Positions 9,095-25,080 of a stretch of DNA of 64,000 nt are shown here, in pieces (position 1 is the first letter of the stretch; every line of letters begins with the position of its first letter). The position numbers and the translations under genes are program-made. The notes beneath the pieces were generated by a model. The model had not been told where the DNA came from and searched no databases. It saw nothing but the letters and a program-made list of their open reading frames with translations. Source of the stretch: Mycolicibacterium mucogenicum DSM 44124 (GTDB lineage: Bacteria > Actinomycetota > Actinomycetes > Mycobacteriales > Mycobacteriaceae); the NCBI RefSeq assembly GCF_005670685.2, contig NZ_CP062008.1:1736001-1800000 (forward strand), read 5' to 3'.

Positions 9095-12000
9095 TGAGCC
9101 TTTCGCACTTTCCCGACGGCCGTGTTCCGGTCCTGCTCAGCGCGCACACCGAAGAACTCCTGGCCGCTGAGGCGACCGGCGTCGCCGACTACCTGGACCG
9201 GCATGGTGCCGTAGGCCTGGGCGCGGTGGCTGCGATGCTGCTGCGACTGCGCCGTCGCCGCCGGTTCCGGGCCGTGGTCCGGGCCCATGACGCCGCCGAG
9301 CTGGCTGCCGCGCTGCGGGCGCTGGCGGCGGGGGAGGAGCACCCCCTGGTGGCGGTCTCCGCACGGACCGCAGCGCCCCGCACGGCTTTCGTGTTCCCCG
9401 GCAACGGCGGCCAATGGCCGTCGATGGGCACCGATGCATACCGGCAGCTGCCGGTGTACCGCGCCGCGGCCGACCGGTGTGCTGCCGCGTTCGTCGCCGC
9501 GGGCATCGACTCGCCGCTGGCCTTCCTGGTGGACCCGGCCGGCCGGGAGTGGACGCAAATCCACAGTCAGAGCGCGCAGTTCACGTACGCCGTCGGCCTG
9601 ACGGCGGTGTGGCGAGAGCTGGGCATCGCGCCCGACGTCACGCTGGGCCACAGCCTCGGTGAGATCGCCGCGGCGTACGTCGCCGGTGCCATCACGCTGG
9701 ACGAGGCGGTCGCCGTCGTCATCGCCCGGGCTGGGGCACTCGACAGCCTGGCCGGCGATTTCGGCGCCGCGAGCCTGGGGATGAGCGTCGACGAAGCGCA
9801 GCAAGCGGTTTCGGACGCCGCCGGCTGGATGGAACTGTCCGTGGTCAACTCGTCGGCATCGGTCGTGGTGTCCGGCGATCGCAGCGCCGTCGCAGACCTG
9901 GTGTCCGACCTGCAATCGCGCGGCCGTTTCGCGCGCGTCATCGCCATGAGCTTCCCGGCGCACACCAGTGCGCTGGATCCGCTGCGCGCACAACTGCTTT
10001 CCGGCGTGCCGAAGTCGCAGTTCGGCGCCGGCGCGGTGCCGTTCATCGGATCGGTGACCGGCGCGGTGGTCGGCGCGGGTACCGAGTTCGGTGAGTACTG
10101 GTACCGGAACCTGCGGAACACCGTGCGCTTAGACCGGGCCGCCGCCGCGGCGCGCGACGACGGCGTCGAGGCCTTCGTCGAGATGTCAGCACACCCGGCG
10201 CTGTTGCACGCGCTCGCCGATACCGATGCGGCACTCATCGTCGGTTCGGGACGCCGCGACGAAAACCTCGCCGACGTGCTGTCCGACAACATCGCCACGG
10301 TGGCCGTGGCCGACCCCGATTACGACTGGGCCCGACACATCGAGCCGAATCAACCCCTGCTGCACGGATTTCCGCATGCTCCCATGGCGGCGATGCACCT
10401 CTGGGCGACTCCCGAACCGCTGCCCCCGGTCGCCGGACTGACGGTCAGTGCCGAGCAGTGGCTGCCGCAGCCGGACGAGACCGTGCCGCTGATCATCCGG
10501 CGCGCTGCCGTCGTCGAACTGCCGGGACCGCGCGGTGAGCTCGCCGACCATCTCCGCGACGGTGTGCGGGCCAACCTCGGCACGGTGCTCGTCGAGCCCG
10601 CCGACGCCGATCTGCTCATCGTCGTCGCCCCGATGCTCGACCACCCCGATACCGAAGCGGCGGTCACCGACCTCGCCGAGCTGATCGGCTGCGGGCTGTG
10701 CGACTACCCGAATGCCATCGGACCGCAATGCACCGACGTATGGCTCGTCACCGTCGGCGGCGAGCACGTGCGCGACGACGAGCCGGTGGCGCTGCCGGCT
10801 CAGGCGGCCGTCGCCGCCATGCACCGCAGCATCGGTTTCGATCATCCCGACCAGGCCTTCCGCCACCTCGACCTGGCATCCTGGGAACTCGACGCATCCG
10901 CGGCCACCGCCGTCATCGAAACCATGCTGGGCACGGGAACCGAAGTGGCGCTGCGTGATTCAAAGCAGTACCGCCGCGGTCTGCAGGCCCTTCCGGACGT
11001 CGATGCACCGCCGCCCGGGCTCCTCGACAACGTGGTGATCACCGGCGGCAACGGTGCGGTCGGCCTGCATTTCGCGCGGACCCTTGCCGCGGCGGGCGCC
11101 CGCCGCATCGTGCTGATGAGCCGCAGCGGCACCGGCGCGCAGCAACTGTCCGGCCTCGAGGGCACCGACGTGGTGTCGGTGCAGTGCGACATCACGTCGC
11201 CCGAACAGCTTTCGGCCATCGCGGCGACCCACGGCGGTGACGGTGCGACGCTCGTCATCCATGCGGCCGGCGCGGCCGCATTCGGCACCACGGTCGGCGC
11301 GGACGAATTCATCACCACCGCGGCCGCCAAAGTCGGCGGTCTGGCGCGGCTGGCCGAGTACTGGCCGCTGCGTCCGGACGCCCGAATCCTGGTGTGCTCG
11401 TCGGTGTCCGGACTGTGGGGCGGGCTCGGTCATGTCGCGTACGCGGCCGTCAACCGCATGCAGGATGTACTGGCCGGGCAGTTCCGCGCCAAGGGCCTCG
11501 ACTGTGTGGCCGTGCGGTGGGGACTTTGGCCCGGTGCCGGCATCGTCGGTGCCGACGAGGTGGCGCGGATCGAGCGCGCCGGACTGCGGGAGATGGACCC
11601 CGACATCGCGATCGATGCGGCTCTCGGAACCGGCGCGCCCGCACCGCTGATCTTCAGCGCTGACGCCGAGCGGCTGGCCATGCTGCTCGGCGGCGCGCCG
11701 GTGGAAGCGGAACCGGCTGCACCGCAGCATGTTCCGGAAACCCTTGGCGCCGGTGCCGACGCCGAGGACGTCGTCCGTCATGAACTGTCGGCGGTGCTCA
11801 AACTGGGCGACCCCGCCGCCATCGACCTGACCGCGGCCCTGTTCGACCTGGGCCTGGATTCGCTGCTGGCACTGGACCTGCGCAAGCGACTGCGCCGGGG
11901 CACCGGCCGGTCCGTGCCGCTGGCCGGGCTGCTCAGCGGCATCACCGGTATCGAACTGGTGGATTTGCTAACCGATAGAACAGAGAAGGTGGAGAGCTAG
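9091..12000 (+). CDS. mbtD: Polyketide synthase MbtD (AT-KR-ACP)
   Basis: A 969-residue modular PKS without a ketosynthase, complementing MbtC. The acyltransferase domain has VFPGNGGQW and the nucleophile Ser 188 in GHSLGEIAAAY. The ketoreductase begins with VVITGGNGAVGLHFARTLAA near residue 650, and has CSSVSGLWGG and YAAVNRMQD as the catalytic Ser/Tyr region. The terminal acyl carrier domain has LFDLGLDSLLALD with Ser 924. The enzyme loads an extender unit and reduces the beta-keto group to produce the beta-hydroxy acyl linker of mycobactin. The GTG start overlaps the mbtC stop, and an ATG follows one codon later. The region between AT and KR is the least conserved and no dehydratase is evident. 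Confidence 0.94.
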   Translation: MMSLSHFPDGRVPVLLSAHTEELLAAEATGVADYLDRHGAVGLGAVAAMLLRLRRRRRFRAVVRAHDAAELAAALRALAAGEEHPLVAVSARTAAPRTAFVFPGNGGQWPSMGTDAYRQLPVYRAAADRCAAAFVAAGIDSPLAFLVDPAGREWTQIHSQSAQFTYAVGLTAVWRELGIAPDVTLGHSLGEIAAAYVAGAITLDEAVAVVIARAGALDSLAGDFGAASLGMSVDEAQQAVSDAAGWMELSVVNSSASVVVSGDRSAVADLVSDLQSRGRFARVIAMSFPAHTSALDPLRAQLLSGVPKSQFGAGAVPFIGSVTGAVVGAGTEFGEYWYRNLRNTVRLDRAAAAARDDGVEAFVEMSAHPALLHALADTDAALIVGSGRRDENLADVLSDNIATVAVADPDYDWARHIEPNQPLLHGFPHAPMAAMHLWATPEPLPPVAGLTVSAEQWLPQPDETVPLIIRRAAVVELPGPRGELADHLRDGVRANLGTVLVEPADADLLIVVAPMLDHPDTEAAVTDLAELIGCGLCDYPNAIGPQCTDVWLVTVGGEHVRDDEPVALPAQAAVAAMHRSIGFDHPDQAFRHLDLASWELDASAATAVIETMLGTGTEVALRDSKQYRRGLQALPDVDAPPPGLLDNVVITGGNGAVGLHFARTLAAAGARRIVLMSRSGTGAQQLSGLEGTDVVSVQCDITSPEQLSAIAATHGGDGATLVIHAAGAAAFGTTVGADEFITTAAAKVGGLARLAEYWPLRPDARILVCSSVSGLWGGLGHVAYAAVNRMQDVLAGQFRAKGLDCVAVRWGLWPGAGIVGADEVARIERAGLREMDPDIAIDAALGTGAPAPLIFSADAERLAMLLGGAPVEAEPAAPQHVPETLGAGADAEDVVRHELSAVLKLGDPAAIDLTAALFDLGLDSLLALDLRKRLRRGTGRSVPLAGLLSGITGIELVDLLTDRTEKVES

Positions 12001-12001
12001 C

Positions 12002-17091
<5,090 letters not shown>

Positions 17092-17095
<4 letters not shown>

Positions 17096-20000
17096 CAACA
17101 CTGCAACCGGCGCCCGTCATCGAGGACGTCCTGGCGCTCAGCCCGCTGCAGCAGGGGCTGTACTCGATGGCTCAACTCGATCAGGCGGATGACCCGTATC
17201 TGATCGCGATGTCCGCGGACATCGACGGCGACGTGGATGCGGCGCTGCTGCGGGACTGCGCGGCGGCACTGCTTGTGCGTCACCCCAACCTGCGGGCCAG
17301 CTTCGTGCAGGCCGGAGCCCGCACGGTGCAGGTGATCCCGAGTGCGGTCGACCTGCCGTGGCGGCAGCTCACCGCCGCGTCACCCGACGCCGCCGACGAC
17401 CTCGAAGCCCAGGAACGGCGCCGGCCGTTCAGCCTGGAGCGCGGTCCGGCGATCCGGTTCCTGCTGATCGAAATGCCCGAACGGCGTTGGCGTTTCGCGG
17501 TCATCGCACACCACATCGTCATCGACGGGTGGTCGCTGCCGTTGTTCGTCGGTGAACTGCTCGCGCTGTACGCCGCCGGCGGCGACATCTCCGTGCTGCC
17601 TGCCGCGCCACGCCCGTACCGCGACTACATCGGGTGGCTCGCGGCCCGTGACCCGGAGGCCAGCCGCCGCCGGTGGCAGCAGCACCTGGCCGGGCTCGAC
17701 GGCCCGACGATGCTGGCTCCGGCGCTCGGCTCCGGTGCACTCGGCGACGACCTGCCGCACACCACCGAAGTCAAGGCGTCCGCGGGCGAGACGCACCGTC
17801 TGGTCGAGGCGGCGCGGGCGCGCGGCGTCACAGTCAACACCCTCACTCAGATGGCCTGGGCGGCAATCCTGTCGGTGCTCACCGACCGGCGTGACGTCGT
17901 CTTCGGCGTCACGGTCTCGGGCCGGCCGGGGGAACTGGCCGGCGTCGAGTCGATGGTCGGTCTCTTCATCAACACCGTGCCGCTGCGAGTTCGGCTGGAC
18001 CCACTGCGCCACGTCGGCGAGCAGTGCCTGGCCCTGCAGCGGGACGCCGCAGAGCTGCGCGAGCACAGCTACCTGTCGCACACCGAGCTGCGCACGCTCG
18101 GCGGTGTCGGCGAACTGTTCGACAGCCTCCTGGTCTATGAGAACTTCCCTCCGGGCGGCCTCGTCGGCAGCGGCGAATTCGACGTCCGCGGAGCGGCTTT
18201 CCGGCCCCGGGCGCTGCAGAGCCTCGCGCATTTCCCGGTGACCGTCGCAGCGCACCTGACCGACGGCGAACTGACCATCCTGGTCGAGACGAAAGACGGC
18301 GCCACCGGGCTGGTTCCACCGGAGAGCCTCGGCCGGCAGGTCCTCGCGGTGCTGCAGCGCCTCGTCGACGGCTGGGACCGCCCGTTGCGCGACGTCGGTA
18401 TCCACCTGACGGCACCCGAGGTGGCAGCGCGTCCCGACACCACCGAAACCGGTGGCATCCACGAGAAGTTCACCGCCACCGCGCGCAGCAAGCCGGGTTC
18501 GGTGGCGCTGACCTATGACGGCGGCGCCCTGACCTTCCGCGGTCTCGACGAGGCGTCCGACCGCGTCGCCACCGAACTGCGGCGCCGCGGCGTGGGGACC
18601 GAGACGCCGGTGCCGGTGCTGCTGCGCCGGGGGCCCGACTACGTGGTCGCGATGCTCGGCGTGCTCAAGGCCGGTGGGTTGATCGTGCCGCTGGATCCGT
18701 CGATGCCCGCCGACCGGATCGCGGAGATCCTGGGCCAGACCAACGCGACGGTGATCGTGGACGACGCCCTGCTGGCCGCGGCGGGCAACCAGCCCACCGG
18801 CGAATTCACTCCGCTACCAACACATCCCAGCCAGGGCGCCTACATCGTGTTCACCTCGGGTACCACCGGCAAGCCCAAGGGCGTCATCGGTACCCACGCC
18901 GCGGTGCTGGCCTACGCCGCCGACCATGCCGACCGGGTACTGCACCCGGCGATGGCGAAAGCCGGTCGGCCACTTCGGGTCGCGCACGCCTGGTCGTTCA
19001 CCTTCGACGCGGCCTGGCAGCCGTTGGCCGCGCTGCTGGACGGCCACGGTCTGCACATCGTCAGTGACGAGGTGCAGCGTGATGCCGAGGCATTGGTGGC
19101 GACCATCGGGCAGTACGGCGTCGACCTGATCGACACCACGCCGTCGATGTTCACGCAGCTGCAGGCCGAAGGTCTGCTGACGACGGTGCCGCTGACGGCG
19201 CTGGCGCTGGGCGGCGAAGCCGTCGACCCGAACGCGTGGGCCGCCATCCGCAACGAGTGCGACCGCACCGGCATGTCGGCCTACAACTGTTACGGCCCAA
19301 CCGAAACCACGGTCGAAGCCGTCGTGGCCGCATTCACCGAGCACGACACACCCTCGATCGGACGCCCGACGACCGCGACGCGCGCCTACGTCCTCGACGC
19401 CTGGCTGCGGCCGGTGCCGGACGGTGTCACCGGTGAGCTCTACCTGGCCGGTGGGCAGCTCACGCGCGGCTACCTGGGCCGTGCCGGCGAGACCGCCGCG
19501 CGATTCGTCGCCGACCCGAACGCGCGCGGCGCGCGGATGTACCGGACCGGCGACGTGGTCCGCCGCGACCCCGCGACCGGTGGCCTGCAATTCCAGGGGC
19601 GGTCCGACAATCAGGTGAAGATTCGCGGCTTCCGGGTGGAACCCGGTGAAGTCGCCGCGGTCTTGCACGCGCACCCGGGCGTGCGGCACGCGCACGTCAC
19701 CGTCCGCCGGCACGGCAGTGGGCCGCGCCTGGTCGCCTATGTCGCCGGTGCGGCATCCGCCACCGAGCTGCGGCGCATGCTGACGTCCCGGCTGCCGAGA
19801 TACCTGGTGCCGCACCACATCATCGCCGTGGACGAGATTCCGCTGACGGTCAACGGCAAAGTCGACGACGCCGCATTGGCCGCGATGGATGCCGCCGCCG
19901 GCACCGGGCAGGCCGCAGCTCCGGCCACCGCGACCGAACTGGCCGTGGCCGAGTTGTTCGCCGATGTCCTGGAGGTGGCCGATCCGGCCGGACTCGACGT

Positions 20001-21453
20001 CACCGCCGATTTCCTCGATCTGGGGCTCGACAGCATTGTCGCGCTGTCGGTGGTTCAGGCCGCGCGCCGCCGCGGTCTGGCCGTGCGTGCGCGGATGATG
20101 CTGGATTGCACCAGCATTCGCGAACTGGCCGACGAGCTGGACGCCGAGAACGAACTGGCCGCCACGGCGGTCGAGGAGGCGGGCCCGGTACCCGTGCTGC
20201 CCAACGTGCATTGGCTGTATCAGTACGGCGACGGCCGCCGCCTGGCCCAGACCCAGGCGGTGCGGCTACCGGATGCCATGACCGCCGAGCAGTTGACCAC
20301 GTTGCTGGACAACGTCATTGCCGCACACCCGGCCCTGCGCAGCCGTCTGGACCGGGCCACCATGACCCTGGTCGACCATCCGGTGGACAGCGTCCTCTCC
20401 GAGGTCAGCGTCGACGGCGACGTCGTGGCCGCGGTCGCCGAGCAGACTGATCTCGCGGTCGGACGGCTCGACCCGGAGCAGGGCCGCCTGCTGCAGGCGG
20501 TGCTGCTGAACACCGAGTCCGACGGCAAGGTGCTGGTCCTGAGCGCGCATGTGCTCGCCGTCGACCCGGCGTCCTGGCGAATTGTGCTTGGCGAGCTGGA
20601 AATCGGCTGGCACGCAATGAATTCCGGTGCCCAACCGGCAATCATCCGCGAACACACCAGTTATCGGGCCTGGTCGCGGCTGCTCGCCCAACGGGCGCAG
20701 GATCTCGACACCGTGGACTTCTGGGAAGCGCAGGTCTCCGGCCCGGATCCCGCACTCGGCAGCCGCCGGGTGCGGCCCGAGACCGACTGTGCCGCACACG
20801 TCGTGGTCGCCATGGCGATCATCGACCCGGACCTGACGGCGCGCCTGCTCGGGGCCGGCCAACCGGTCACCGATCTGCTGGCCGCCGCGACCGCTCGCAC
20901 GATCACCCGCTTTCGGCAGCGCCGCGGCCAGGACACACCCGCTCCGCTGGTGGCGCTGGAGACCCACGGTCGTGCGGACACCGTCGTCTCCGGCGACGAG
21001 GTCGACACCGGCGACACCGTCGGACTGTTCAGCGCCATCTACCCGGTGCGGATCAGTTCCGAAGCCCCGCACCAGGTCAGCGCCGAGATCGCCGCGGTCC
21101 CCGGCCATGGCATCGACTTCGGGCTGCTGCGCTACCTGCGTTCGGATACCGCCGAGCGGTTGTCGGCCCACCCGGAACCTCAGGTGCTGCTGAACTACCT
21201 GGGCCGGGTACACCTCGGGGCCAGCGGTGCCGCACTGCAACTCGACGGTGCGCTGCTGGCCGGCGCATCACCGGTACCCGAACCGAATTACGCCGTGCAC
21301 CACGAGCTGACCCTGATGGCGGGCATCGTCGACCATGAGGGCACCACGATGCTCGGTGTCCAATGGCGCACGGTGCCAGACATTCTCAGCGCAGACGACA
21401 TTGCCGAATTGCAACAGCTGTGGGAATCGCAGCTCAGGGAAGTGGTGAAATGA
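17092..21453 (+). CDS. mbtF: Mycobactin NRPS MbtF (C-A-PCP-terminal C/E-like)
   Basis: A 1453-residue NRPS expected to add the second lysine, which is released as the cyclic hydroxylysine (azepinone). The GTG at 17092 overlaps the mbtE stop and has GGAG five bases upstream; an in-frame start 24 bp earlier is less likely. The condensation domain has [12 protein letters not shown] near residue 140, the adenylation domain [14 protein letters not shown] near 585, [12 protein letters not shown] and the A10 Lys in [11 protein letters not shown]. The PCP has [13 protein letters not shown] near 981. The C-terminal part (about 1030-1453) resembles an epimerisation/condensation domain, but its motif near 1152 reads [12 protein letters not shown], lacking the first His of HHxxxDG. 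The stop overlaps mbtG as ATGA. Confidence 0.95.
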
Positions 21454-22742
21454 GCGAGACCCGAAATACCTTGGCCGTCATCGGCGCCGGCGCCAAAGCG
21501 GTCGCCGTGGCCGCCAAGGCCGCCGAACTGCGGGCCATGGGCATGGACGCGCCCGACGTCATCGCGGTGGAACGCCTCGGCGTCGGCGCCAACTGGCAGG
21601 CCGCGGGCGGCTGGACCGACGGCCGGCACCGGCTGGGCACCGGCCCGGAGAAGGACGTCGGCTTCCCGTACCGGTCGGCGCTCGTGCCGCGCCGCAACGT
21701 CGAACTCGACGAACGGATGATGCGGCACAGCTGGCAGTCGTACCTGATCTCGACGGGACAGTTCGCCGAATGGATCGACCGCGGCCGGCCCGCTCCCACG
21801 CACCGGCGCTGGAGCCAGTACCTGGCGTGGGTGGCGGAAAGTGTTGCCATGCAGGTGGTCACGGGCGAAGTCACCCAGCTGTCGGTGGACGGCGGCCAGT
21901 GGGTGCTGCACTGCCGCGATCAGCAGGTGCGCGCCGACGGCGTGATGATCACCGGACCCGGACAGGCCGAGCGCTCCATCCTGCCGGGGCATCCTCGGGT
22001 GCTGTCGATCGCCCAGTTCTGGCACCGCGTCGCGCAGGACGAGCGCATCAACGCCGAGCGCGTCGCCGTCATCGGCGGTGGCGAAACCGCTGCCACCATG
22101 CTCGATGAGCTGTTCTCGCACCGGGTTTCGACCATCACGGTGATCTCCCCGGGCGTTACCCTGTTCACCCGGGGCGAGGGCTACTTCGAGAACACCCTGT
22201 TCTCCGACCCGACGGGCTGGGCCGGGCTCAGCATCTCCGAACGCCGGGATGCCATGGCCCGCACCGACCGTGGCGTGTTCTCCGCCCGCGTCCAGGATTC
22301 GCTCTTGGCCGACGACCGCATCCGGCACCTACGCGGCCGCGTCGCCCATGCCGTGCCCCGCGAAGATCGAATCCGGTTGACCCTGCAGACCGAACGCGAC
22401 TCCGGCTGCCTGGAGACGGTGCATGGCTTCGACCTGGTGATCGACGGTTCCGGTGCCGATTCCATGTGGTTCGCGCCGCTGCTGAGTCAGGACGCGTTGG
22501 ACGTGTTGGAGCTCGGCATCGGTGCGCCGCTGTCGGCCGACGCGCTGCAGCGGTCCATCGGCTACGACCTCGCCGTCAGCGGCGTCACGCCGAAGTTGTT
22601 CCTGCCCAGCCTGTCCTGGCTCACGCAGGGCCCCGGATTCCCCAACCTCAGCTGCCTCGGTCTGCTCAGCGACCGCGTGCTGGGTGCCGAATATTCCACT
22701 CCATCCGTGAGGAGAAGCGATGAGCAGCAATCCGTTCGATGA
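21450..22742 (+). CDS. mbtG: L-lysine N6-monooxygenase MbtG
   Basis: A 430-residue flavoprotein that hydroxylates the epsilon-amino nitrogen of lysine residues, producing the hydroxamates that chelate Fe3+ in mycobactin. An N-terminal dinucleotide-binding segment [20 protein letters not shown] binds FAD, and a second Rossmann motif [17 protein letters not shown] near residue 205 should bind NADPH. The segment [15 protein letters not shown] and the C-terminal [15 protein letters not shown] support membership of the lysine/ornithine N-monooxygenase family. The ATG overlaps the mbtF stop. Its last 23 bases overlap mbtH, so the two are translationally coupled. Confidence 0.93.
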   Translation: MSETRNTLAVIGAGAKAVAVAAKAAELRAMGMDAPDVIAVERLGVGANWQAAGGWTDGRHRLGTGPEKDVGFPYRSALVPRRNVELDERMMRHSWQSYLISTGQFAEWIDRGRPAPTHRRWSQYLAWVAESVAMQVVTGEVTQLSVDGGQWVLHCRDQQVRADGVMITGPGQAERSILPGHPRVLSIAQFWHRVAQDERINAERVAVIGGGETAATMLDELFSHRVSTITVISPGVTLFTRGEGYFENTLFSDPTGWAGLSISERRDAMARTDRGVFSARVQDSLLADDRIRHLRGRVAHAVPREDRIRLTLQTERDSGCLETVHGFDLVIDGSGADSMWFAPLLSQDALDVLELGIGAPLSADALQRSIGYDLAVSGVTPKLFLPSLSWLTQGPGFPNLSCLGLLSDRVLGAEYSTPSVRRSDEQQSVR

Positions 22743-22932
22743 CGAGAACGGTTCGTTCTACGTCCTGATCAACGACGAAGAGCAGCACAGCCTGTGGCCG
22801 GTGTTCGTCGACGTGCCCGCCGGCTGGCGGGTGGTGTTCGGTGAGAGCACGCGCGCCGACTGCCTGGCCTACGTCGAAGAGACCTGGACCGACATCCGGC
22901 CCAAGACTTTGCGCGATTCTCTGGTCGGCTGA
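22720..22932 (+). CDS. mbtH: MbtH NRPS accessory protein
   Basis: A 70-residue MbtH-family protein, the namesake of the family. It binds adenylation domains and is needed for their folding or activity, here those of MbtB, MbtE and MbtF. The signature [20 protein letters not shown] is followed by the three conserved tryptophan positions in SLWPVFVDVPAGW and EETWTDIRP. It has a strong GGAG ribosome site eight bases before the ATG, within the end of mbtG. It is the last gene of the mbt operon in this window. Confidence 0.97.
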   Translation: MSSNPFDDENGSFYVLINDEEQHSLWPVFVDVPAGWRVVFGESTRADCLAYVEETWTDIRPKTLRDSLVG

Positions 22933-23085
22933 GCCGACGCGGCGAGCCGGTCGACCACGCTGCCCCTAATTGGTCCTGTAATCAGGGCGCACTTTTCCGA
23001 GTGCGATGCGCCGTCACTTCAGGATCAACGAGCCCGGGCGCCGAAATCGAGTTGACCCTGCGTTGTGGGCGCGGTTGTGCGAGTA

Positions 23086-23101
23086 CGCCTCAGCGGAGGC
23101 G
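23086..23101. terminator. Stem-loop downstream of the mbt operon
   Basis: CGCCTC-AGCG-GAGGCG is a perfect 6-bp stem with a 4-base loop in the 243-bp gap after mbtH. No U-tract follows, so it may be an intrinsic-like or processing hairpin. The rest of the gap shows no other clear element. Confidence 0.3.
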
Positions 23102-23175
23102 GGATCAGCGGCCGGCACCACGTTCGTTTGTCCCGGTAAAGTCGGATGGCCAGAGCTGACCAGGGGAGTGCAGCA

Positions 23176-23481
23176 ATGACATATCCGGATCCGCGGTATC
23201 CGCAGCAACCGCCGCGGCAGCCGTATGCCCAGCAGCCGTACCCCTACGCGCCGCAGCCGTACCAACAGCCCTACGGCTACCCACAGCAACCGCCCCCGCC
23301 GCAGAACAACGGCAACTCCGCAGGCTGGCACGCCGCGAGCATCGCGCTCGCCACGTTGTTCCGCGGCACCTACCGGCTGGGTGGCAGCGCCCGCAGCCGC
23401 GTCGTCACAGCGTTGCTGTGTATCGGCATCGGGCTCGTCGCGCTGGTGCTCGTCGTGCTGGTCGGCACGTACTTGCGCTAG
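23176..23481 (+). CDS. Small proline/tyrosine-rich membrane protein
   Basis: A 101-residue protein of unknown function. The start is taken at the ATG after AGGGGAG with a 7-base spacer; an earlier in-frame start is possible. Residues 2-55 are rich in Pro, Tyr and Gln (repeats such as YPQQPPRQPY, PYAPQPYQQPYG). Residues about 60-75 hold a short amphipathic stretch, and about 78-99 form one transmembrane helix (ALLCIGIGLVALVLVVLVGT) ending close to the C-terminus. A cytosolic disordered N-terminus with a C-terminal anchor is likely. It is convergent with the next gene. Confidence 0.75.
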   Translation: MTYPDPRYPQQPPRQPYAQQPYPYAPQPYQQPYGYPQQPPPPQNNGNSAGWHAASIALATLFRGTYRLGGSARSRVVTALLCIGIGLVALVLVVLVGTYLR

Positions 23482-23488
23482 CGCGCGG

Positions 23489-23818
23489 TCATTCGCCGGT
23501 GGGCGAAAGCTGCTGCGACAGGGGCACATCCATGTCGTACACCCGGGCGTGCAGCACCACCCGGTTCCGCAGCGCGGACCGCACCGCACGGTGCAGGCCG
23601 TCTTCCAGGTAGATCGTGCCCTGCCAGCGCACGGCATGCGGGAACAGATCGCCGTAGAACGTCGAATCCTCGGACAGCAGCCGGTCCAGGGCGAGCACGG
23701 TCGTCGTGGTGACGATTTCGTCGAGACGCAGCTGGCGCGGCGGAATCTGGGCCCATTCGCGGTAGCTCAGCCCATGCTCCGGGTAGGGCTTTCCGTCGCG
23801 TACCCCTTTGAAAATCAT
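23489..23818 (-). CDS. Conserved mycobacterial protein (Rv2375-like)
   Basis: A 109-residue protein beginning MIFKGVRDGKPYPEHGLSYR. It resembles a conserved protein that I remember at the same place, between mbtH and hrcA, in M. tuberculosis (Rv2375, also opposite in strand to mbt). Features include WAQIPPRQLRLDEIVTTTTV near residues 23-43, a GDLFPHAVRWQG segment and YLEDGLHRAVRSALRNR near 72-88. It has no signal peptide or membrane helix and is probably cytosolic. It is divergent from hrcA by 189 bp. Function is unknown. Confidence 0.8.
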   Translation of the reverse strand: MIFKGVRDGKPYPEHGLSYREWAQIPPRQLRLDEIVTTTTVLALDRLLSEDSTFYGDLFPHAVRWQGTIYLEDGLHRAVRSALRNRVVLHARVYDMDVPLSQQLSPTGE

Positions 23819-24007
23819 GAGTAGATCACTCTGCAAGCTCCCGGTGAGCCGAGCGGGTCCGCGGTGACAGCATCGGCATACAGCTGACCCTAGCGGGTCG
23901 ACCGGGCGTTTGCCGAGGCATCCGGCCACCAGATACCCCCGAATGACGTCGGTCGCCCGCCCGAATCCATCGTCACCGTAAAATGGCGATGGAACTGGAG
24001 GTGACGA

Positions 24008-25039
24008 ATGGGTAGTGCCGACGACCGTCGCTTTGAAGTGCTGCGTGCCATCGTTGCCGACTTCGTCTCCACCAAGGAGCCCATCGGCTCCAAGACGCTC
24101 GTCGAGCGCCACAACCTCGGCGTTTCGAGTGCCACGGTCCGCAACGACATGGCCGTGCTGGAGGCGGAGGGCTACATCACGCAGCCGCACACCAGCTCGG
24201 GCCGGGTGCCCACGGAGAAGGGCTACCGCGAGTTCGTCGACCGCATCGACGACGTCAAACCCCTGTCGTCCAGCGAGCGCCGGGCCATCCTGAGTTTCCT
24301 CGAATCCGGCGTCGACCTCGACGACGTGCTGCGCCGCGCCGTGCGGCTGCTCGCGCAGCTGACGCGACAGGTCGCCATCGTGCAGTACCCCACGCTGTCG
24401 CGCTCCACGGTCCGCCATCTCGAGGTCGTGGCGCTCACCCCGGCCCGGCTGTTGCTGGTGGTCATCACCGATACCGGACGGGTTGACCAGCGCGTTGTCG
24501 AGCTCGGCGACTCCATCGGTGAGCACGAGCTGTCGCAGCTGCGGGAGCGGCTCGGTGCGGCCCTGGAGGGCAAGCTGCTGTCGGCCGCGTCGATCGCGGT
24601 GGCCGACCTGGCATCGCAGATGGACGGGCACGGCGGCCTGGGCGACGCGGTGGGCCGCGCGGCGACGGTCTTGGTCGAGACGCTGGTCGAGCACCAGGAG
24701 GAGCGGCTGTTGCTCGGCGGCACCGCCAACCTGACGCGCAACACGGCCGATTTCGGCGGGTCCCTGCGGTCGGTGCTGGAGGCGCTGGAGGAGCAGGTCG
24801 TGGTCCTGCGGTTGCTGGCCGCCCAGCAGGAGGCAGGTAAAGTCACGGTACGCATCGGCCACGAAACCGAGGCCGAGCAGATGGCTGGGACGTCCGTCGT
24901 GAGCACCGCCTATGGCAGTTTGGGCAAGGTTTACGGCGGCATGGGCGTGGTGGGCCCCACCCGGATGGACTATCCGGGGACCATCGCCAACGTCGCGGCC
25001 GTCGCCCGGTACATAGGCGAGGTACTGGGCACCCGGTGA
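24008..25039 (+). CDS. hrcA: Heat-inducible transcriptional repressor HrcA
   Basis: A 343-residue repressor of class I heat-shock genes (groES/groEL), which binds CIRCE operators. The winged-helix DNA-binding region covers residues 1-80, with [20 protein letters not shown] and [18 protein letters not shown] as HrcA signatures. The C-terminal domain ends with [20 protein letters not shown] and [16 protein letters not shown] strong ribosome site GGAGGTGA precedes the ATG. It stands 41 bp before dnaJ2, the usual mycobacterial pairing. No CIRCE repeat (TTAGCACTC-N9-GAGTGCTAA) is visible in its upstream region, so local autoregulation by CIRCE is not supported. Confidence 0.96.
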   Translation: MGSADDRRFEVLRAIVADFVSTKEPIGSKTLVERHNLGVSSATVRNDMAVLEAEGYITQPHTSSGRVPTEKGYREFVDRIDDVKPLSSSERRAILSFLESGVDLDDVLRRAVRLLAQLTRQVAIVQYPTLSRSTVRHLEVVALTPARLLLVVITDTGRVDQRVVELGDSIGEHELSQLRERLGAALEGKLLSAASIAVADLASQMDGHGGLGDAVGRAATVLVETLVEHQEERLLLGGTANLTRNTADFGGSLRSVLEALEEQVVVLRLLAAQQEAGKVTVRIGHETEAEQMAGTSVVSTAYGSLGKVYGGMGVVGPTRMDYPGTIANVAAVARYIGEVLGTR

Positions 25040-25080
25040 GGGTGCCCAGCAGTTCGAGAGATTAGGCAAGGTTCTTAGGC

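Noticed and set aside
23850..24007. CIRCE operator before hrcA
   Set aside because: No TTAGCACTC-N9-GAGTGCTAA or near match is present in this gap.
25062..25080. TTAGGC repeated before dnaJ2, resembling half of an iron box
   Set aside because: The two copies are direct, not inverted, and the centre does not match the IdeR consensus.
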